In this document: positions 60,772 to 64,000 of the stretch, one piece after another
How the letters are laid out: each line of letters opens with the position of its first letter
Position numbering within the stretch: the first letter of the stretch is position 1
Source: Lachnospiraceae bacterium
GTDB taxonomy: Bacteria; Bacillota; Clostridia; Lachnospirales; Bianqueaceae
Length of the DNA stretch: 64,000 bases
Reading direction: 5' to 3'
Assembly (NCBI GenBank): GCA_022794035.1
Contig: JAAWDX010000007.1
Coordinates: 186,001-250,000 of the forward strand
Notes under the pieces: model-generated
What the model was told of the DNA's origin: nothing
What the model saw: the letters and a program-made list of their open reading frames with translations, nothing else
The model's database searches: none
Made by a program: the position numbers and the translations under genes

Positions 60772-61599
60772 TCATTCCTGCCATAACAGCTGTGTATAGC
60801 GCGCTGCCAAATACCCATCTTCTCTCAGATACCAGCTCTCCAGCCCTTCCTCTCCGCGGCTGACTACTGCGCGCTCAATTTCCTGCTCTTCCTTCGTTTC
60901 CATCACAACATAAGCAACCTCCTCCGGCAGTACCAGCTGCGCCGGCACCTCGCCAGCCGCATACACTGTCTCCTGCGTCTTCTGGTGATCAGCCGTCATT
61001 TCAATCAGCCTAACCTCCTCCGGCAGCGCCCGGCTCTCCAGCGTCAGCTGTGCCGAAAAAATCTCCGCTTCCCGCTTTCCATTCTCCGTCTTTGCTTGAT
61101 TCTCCTCCAGCCTATGCGAGCAGCTTACGCCCGGCCCGTCAAAATCCATATCCAGACCATTTCCCTGCACCGCATACACCCTTCCCCGTTCATCCTGATA
61201 TACCGGATTCAGATAAACAAGCTTCTTCCCGCAGGGCGGGAAATAGAGCGTTGCCTCCAGCCGGACCTCATTTCCCTCATCGGTCGTTTTTATCTCAGAT
61301 CGATCCGCATAGATTGCTTCGTCCATACAAATTTCAGTATAGTGCTCCTCCTCTTCCTTCACATCGGGTACAAAACAGCAAATACCTTCTATTCCGTCAA
61401 AATCCCAGCGCTCATTTTCTCGTTTTGCATAGATTCTCTGCTCCTCTGGGGCATTCATCTCAAAATGCTCCTGTGTAATAAAAAGTCCAATTAAATGCCC
61501 CTGCCCATCGCCTTCCGACTCTTCCAGCGCAAGCTGGCAGCTGCTGAGCAGACAGAAGCTTAAAAATAGTCCCGCTAAGATCATATGTTTATACTTCAT
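60772..61599 (-). CDS. lipoprotein of unknown function
   Basis: A 275-residue lipoprotein with basic start, hydrophobic segment and lipobox LLSSC (Cys21). The mature part is Glu-rich and shows no recognised domain. Its start overlaps the end of the XRE gene by 11 bases, and it lies 13 bases before tldD, so the membrane protein, XRE, lipoprotein, tldD and tldE genes may form one transcript. GGAGGAAG precedes the ATG at 61599. Confidence 0.75.
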   Translation of the reverse strand: MKYKHMILAGLFLSFCLLSSCQLALEESEGDGQGHLIGLFITQEHFEMNAPEEQRIYAKRENERWDFDGIEGICCFVPDVKEEEEHYTEICMDEAIYADRSEIKTTDEGNEVRLEATLYFPPCGKKLVYLNPVYQDERGRVYAVQGNGLDMDFDGPGVSCSHRLEENQAKTENGKREAEIFSAQLTLESRALPEEVRLIEMTADHQKTQETVYAAGEVPAQLVLPEEVAYVVMETKEEQEIERAVVSRGEEGLESWYLREDGYLAARYTQLLWQE

Positions 61600-61816
61600 C
61601 TTCTTCCTCCAGTCTTCCGTCAAATTTTAAAATATCTCCCACCTCACAGTGCAGGTAGTAGCAAATTTTGTTGATCGTGGTAAATCGTACGCCCTTTGCT
61701 TTGCCGCTTCGCAGGATCGAGAGATTGGCTTCGGTGATGCCGATTTTGGCGCAAAGCTCTTTTGATGTCATATTCCGGTCCTTTAATATCTCCTTAAGAT
61801 GCAGCTCAATCGCCAT
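61589..61816 (-). CDS. YozG-type XRE regulator
   Basis: A 75-residue Cro/CI-like protein, HTH at about 18-60 (MTSKELCAKIGITEANLSILRSGKAKGVRFTTINKICYYLHC, then GDILKF). This fits the YozG group of small HTH proteins, which are paired with DUF2975-type membrane proteins. GAGGTGAGACCC precedes the ATG; the much longer frame reads into the membrane gene. It is 10 bases downstream of the membrane protein gene. Confidence 0.87.
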   Translation of the reverse strand: MAIELHLKEILKDRNMTSKELCAKIGITEANLSILRSGKAKGVRFTTINKICYYLHCEVGDILKFDGRLEEEDEV

Positions 61817-61826
61817 GGGTCTCACC

Positions 61827-62699
61827 TCAAATAAACAGGTCGTTGCTGTCCTTAAGCTCTTTGTTTTCCTGCAGCAGCTTGGCGGCCAGCAGCGCAACAA
61901 GTACAAAGGCAATAGAAAAAATCGGAATGGACAGTGCACTGTTAAGCACATGCAGGGCTGGCGCCCAAAAAAGCTGCAGCACATGCAGTGTGATATTAGA
62001 ACAGACAAGAATGATCAGAGCGCGTGCACAGGTCAGCGTCAGACGTTTTGCCTTTTGCAGTACCTGCTCTGTGTGAGGGGCCGCTATCTGCACCTGCAGC
62101 AACCCTCTTGCCGCTATGCAAACCCAGATATCTAAGCCATACGGAAGTATCTCGATCGCCGCCTCTGCTGCCAGATTGATATAGCTGAGCAGCAGACTGC
62201 CAGCTCCTGTATTATTTTCCTGCAGCGCCTTAATGGAGCTCGGAAAGATGGCAATCCGAAGCAGGATGCCGCCGATAAAAACCAAGCCTAAAAACCAAAG
62301 CAGCCGAATCAGATATTTCTGCAGCTGCCTCATATCGGCACGGAAAAAACGCCGCAGCAGCCGGATGATCCCATACCCGCCTAATACCGCGTTTGCCGCC
62401 ATACTATATAAAATCTTCATCCCCTGCTGCACTTCCGGCAGCGGCATCGTATGGGGATTGATCATTCGATAGATTCCTACTGCTAATATGCCGCTCAAAA
62501 TGGGAAGCAGTGCATCCTCGGGTTTAATCCCTCGTTTCCATAGGCTCCACATTCCATACAAGATCGGAGCAAAACAGATCAAGAGATACACGGTAAAAGC
62601 CGCCATGTTTCCGCTTTGTCCTGACAAAGACCAGATCCGAAGCCCCTTGGCAATCAGTTCATAAGGAAATGTAAAAAGTAAGTCTAGATATTCCATCAT
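61827..62699 (-). CDS. multi-span membrane protein paired with YozG-like regulator
   Basis: A membrane protein of about 290 residues with at least six hydrophobic segments and no recognised catalytic motif. Its position directly before a YozG-type regulator is like that of DUF2975 proteins, but the length is greater and I do not see a convincing DUF2975 match. TTG at 62702 or ATG at 62699 may be the start; AAGGAG lies 9-11 bases away. Function unknown. Confidence 0.72.
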   Translation of the reverse strand: MMEYLDLLFTFPYELIAKGLRIWSLSGQSGNMAAFTVYLLICFAPILYGMWSLWKRGIKPEDALLPILSGILAVGIYRMINPHTMPLPEVQQGMKILYSMAANAVLGGYGIIRLLRRFFRADMRQLQKYLIRLLWFLGLVFIGGILLRIAIFPSSIKALQENNTGAGSLLLSYINLAAEAAIEILPYGLDIWVCIAARGLLQVQIAAPHTEQVLQKAKRLTLTCARALIILVCSNITLHVLQLFWAPALHVLNSALSIPIFSIAFVLVALLAAKLLQENKELKDSNDLFI

Positions 62700-62702
62700 C
62701 AA

Positions 62703-63029
62703 TCCGTACGCTCCTTCTTATGTAAATGATTTTATATCATATACTAAAAATTATCGTTTGTCAATAATTTTAAACTTTTATATTTAACAAAACGCTGCAA
62801 ATAAGGAATTCAGAATCCTTTAGATTTGTATCAAATCACCAGTACCCAGTTTTTCTTTTATATGCTATAATATATGACTGTAATACACTTAGGTTATGAT
62901 TTTGGCTGGACTTCGCATTTTGTCTGATGATTTGCGCAACAAGATCAAAAAATCTGATAAAGAGATTTTTTCATCTGCACATATCTTCACCTGATTTACC
63001 AAAGTGATAACCAGACGGAGGTCGTTATT
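62703..63029 (+). promoter_or_regulatory. long leader of the S1-domain gene
   Basis: This 327-base gap holds a consensus TATAAT at 62866-62871 without a good -35. A leader of about 150 bases follows, containing an AAAAAATCT / AGATTTTTT hairpin (62947-62971) with T-run, resembling an attenuator, then GACGGAGG just before the ATG. No known riboswitch was recognised. Upstream of the promoter it is AT-rich with no gene visible. Confidence 0.4.
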
Positions 63030-63437
63030 ATGAGTATTGAAGTTGGTGCAGTTTTAAAAGGTAAAGTTACCGGTATTCAGTCTTTTGGTGCTTTTGTCGC
63101 TCTTGAGGGTGAAAATACACAGGGTCTGGTTCATATTTCTGAGGTGTCCAACACGTATGTAAAGGACATCAACGAATTCCTGCAGGTTGGGCAGGAGGTA
63201 GAAGTAAAGGTGATTAAGCTGGATGAAGCCAGCAATAAAATCTCTTTATCCATGCGCGCTCTGATGCCCAATCCCGAAGGCAATAAGAATGCCAAAAAAG
63301 ATTCTAAAGAAGGCGCTCCCAGAAGACGTGCGACAAATAAGAAACGCGGCGGCAGCGCTCCTGTTTCTTATAAATCTGATCCGGATGAGGCTGGCTATAC
63401 GCTTTTAGCTGATAAATTAAAAGATCTGGGTCTGTAA
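63030..63437 (+). CDS. S1 domain RNA-binding protein (YugI/CvfD-like)
   Basis: A 135-residue protein with one S1 RNA-binding domain at residues 1-75 (GAVLKGKVTGIQSFGAFVALEG...GLVHISEVSNTYVKDINEFL...KISLSMRAL). A Lys/Arg-rich tail follows (KKDSKEGAPRRRATNKKRGG) and a conserved end (DPDEAGYTLLADKLKDLGL). This matches general stress protein 13 (YugI), a ribosome-associated regulator in Firmicutes. GGAGG lies seven bases before the ATG. A strong terminator follows. Confidence 0.9.
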   Translation: MSIEVGAVLKGKVTGIQSFGAFVALEGENTQGLVHISEVSNTYVKDINEFLQVGQEVEVKVIKLDEASNKISLSMRALMPNPEGNKNAKKDSKEGAPRRRATNKKRGGSAPVSYKSDPDEAGYTLLADKLKDLGL

Positions 63438-63458
63438 TTTCCGGTTTGAATGGTATCT

Positions 63459-63496
63459 AAAAAGCGGCAGTGAGTGAATTCACTGCCGCTTTTTGA
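63459..63496. terminator. bidirectional terminator after the S1-domain gene
   Basis: Perfect 15-bp stem (AAAAAGCGGCAGTGA and complement) with a 6-base loop and T-runs on both sides. Confidence 0.9.
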
Positions 63497-63527
63497 TATC
63501 CAAAAGAGCTTTTCTTTTGTGTCATTT

Positions 63528-64000
63528 CTAGCCAAAGATCTCTTTCAGCAGCTTTTCATACTGCTGCCCTGCCTCTGTCTTTTTAAGACTGACGTATTGC
63601 TGTCCCATCGCGCGATAAAACCATGCCTGTTTTTCTTTATCAGACTGATGGAAACACATCCAAAACTCATCACCGCTCTCCTCAATTCCATTCTTAATTG
63701 AGCGTAAATTCGATAATTTATCGGACAAAGAAATCATCTTGGCTTCTTTCCCAGCCGCTCCAATTTTCATCACCATTTCCTGCTTGCGCATTTCCCATGT
63801 CTCCTCGGGCGGCTGCTGCTCTCGCTTGTCCTCCGTCTCCTCCTCAACCAGTCCCGCCACATGTGCGCCAAATGCCCGCACCAGATCCGGCATCGTAACC
63901 AGTGTATCCTCTACCACATCATGAAGCAGCGCAGCGGCAATCACATCCGGATCCTGTGTAAGCGTCGTTACAATCTCTGCTACCTCTACAGGATGCACAA
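63528..64000 (-). CDS. HD-domain phosphohydrolase, partial (5' end beyond window)
   Basis: The last 157 codons of an HD_4/RelA-SpoT-type hydrolase. The preserved HPVEVAEIV (HxxEVA, the metal-binding His and following motif) and AALLHDVVEDT (HD pair) match the family that removes the 3'-pyrophosphate of ppGpp. It lacks the synthetase domain, so it looks like a small alarmone hydrolase or a related housekeeping HD protein. The start lies past position 64000. It converges with the S1-domain gene across a shared terminator. Confidence 0.85.
   Translation of the reverse strand, partial: VHPVEVAEIVTTLTQDPDVIAAALLHDVVEDTLVTMPDLVRAFGAHVAGLVEEETEDKREQQPPEETWEMRKQEMVMKIGAAGKEAKMISLSDKLSNLRSIKNGIEESGDEFWMCFHQSDKEKQAWFYRAMGQQYVSLKKTEAGQQYEKLLKEIFG

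Overview
The window looks like chromosomal DNA of a strictly fermentative gut-type Clostridium relative, most likely a member of the Lachnospiraceae. The reasons are the low-to-moderate GC content, strong GGAGG-type ribosome binding sites, occasional TTG/GTG starts, the plsX-acpP-rnc-smc-ftsY order, a four-gene Na+-translocating oxaloacetate decarboxylase operon, many MATE exporters, DegV proteins, and a cobalamin riboswitch controlling an ECF S component. This placement is inferred from gene content; there is no rRNA in the window.

Layout. 1-3.7 kb: a small conserved protein, aspartate ammonia-lyase (aspA) and O-acetylhomoserine sulfhydrylase, with an unusual structured tandem repeat just behind aspA. 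3.7-8.6 kb: a MATE exporter behind a MerR-type promoter, a split chromate transporter, an AT-rich AraC/GyrI regulator, then a cobalamin riboswitch driving a DUF4430 lipoprotein and an ECF S component. 8.7-13.5 kb: the pyrC-pyrF-pyrK-pyrD operon ending in a degV gene. 13.6-27.8 kb: transporters (AEC, three MATE), regulators (Lrp, TetR), a second DegV, rarA, a Rieske-fused FAD oxidoreductase and a SpoU methyltransferase. 27.8-29.6 kb: a small island bounded by two copies of a promoter plus tRNA-Leu module; one tRNA copy is damaged, and a GNAT gene and an amber-interrupted TIR gene lie between them. 29.6-35.6 kb: Gfo/Idh/MocA oxidoreductase, an XRE pair, the oxaloacetate decarboxylase operon and a RAYT-type HUH transposase. 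35.7-48.8 kb: housekeeping block (ftsY, smc, rnc, acpP, plsX; recU, an orphan solute-binding lipoprotein, coaE, polA, an MFS permease). 49-56.8 kb: Mn catalase, SDR, VUT-family transporter, a catabolic-looking FAD oxidoreductase/ROK/Zn-dehydrogenase operon, Cu/Zn SOD and a GNAT. 56.9-64 kb: tRNA-Leu(CAA), a lipid kinase, the TldD/TldE pair with a lipoprotein and a YozG-like regulator plus membrane protein, an S1-domain protein and a truncated HD-domain gene at the edge.

The metabolic genes fit an amino-acid and organic-acid fermenting anaerobe: AspA makes fumarate from aspartate, the decarboxylase converts oxaloacetate to pyruvate while pumping Na+, and Mn catalase, Cu/Zn SOD and the Rieske oxidoreductase suggest oxygen-stress handling. 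The strongest candidates for something undescribed are the compensating-stem tandem repeat at 495-713, the duplicated tRNA-Leu module around the TIR gene, and the riboswitch-controlled DUF4430/ECF pair. No CRISPR array, prophage or complete insertion sequence was seen.
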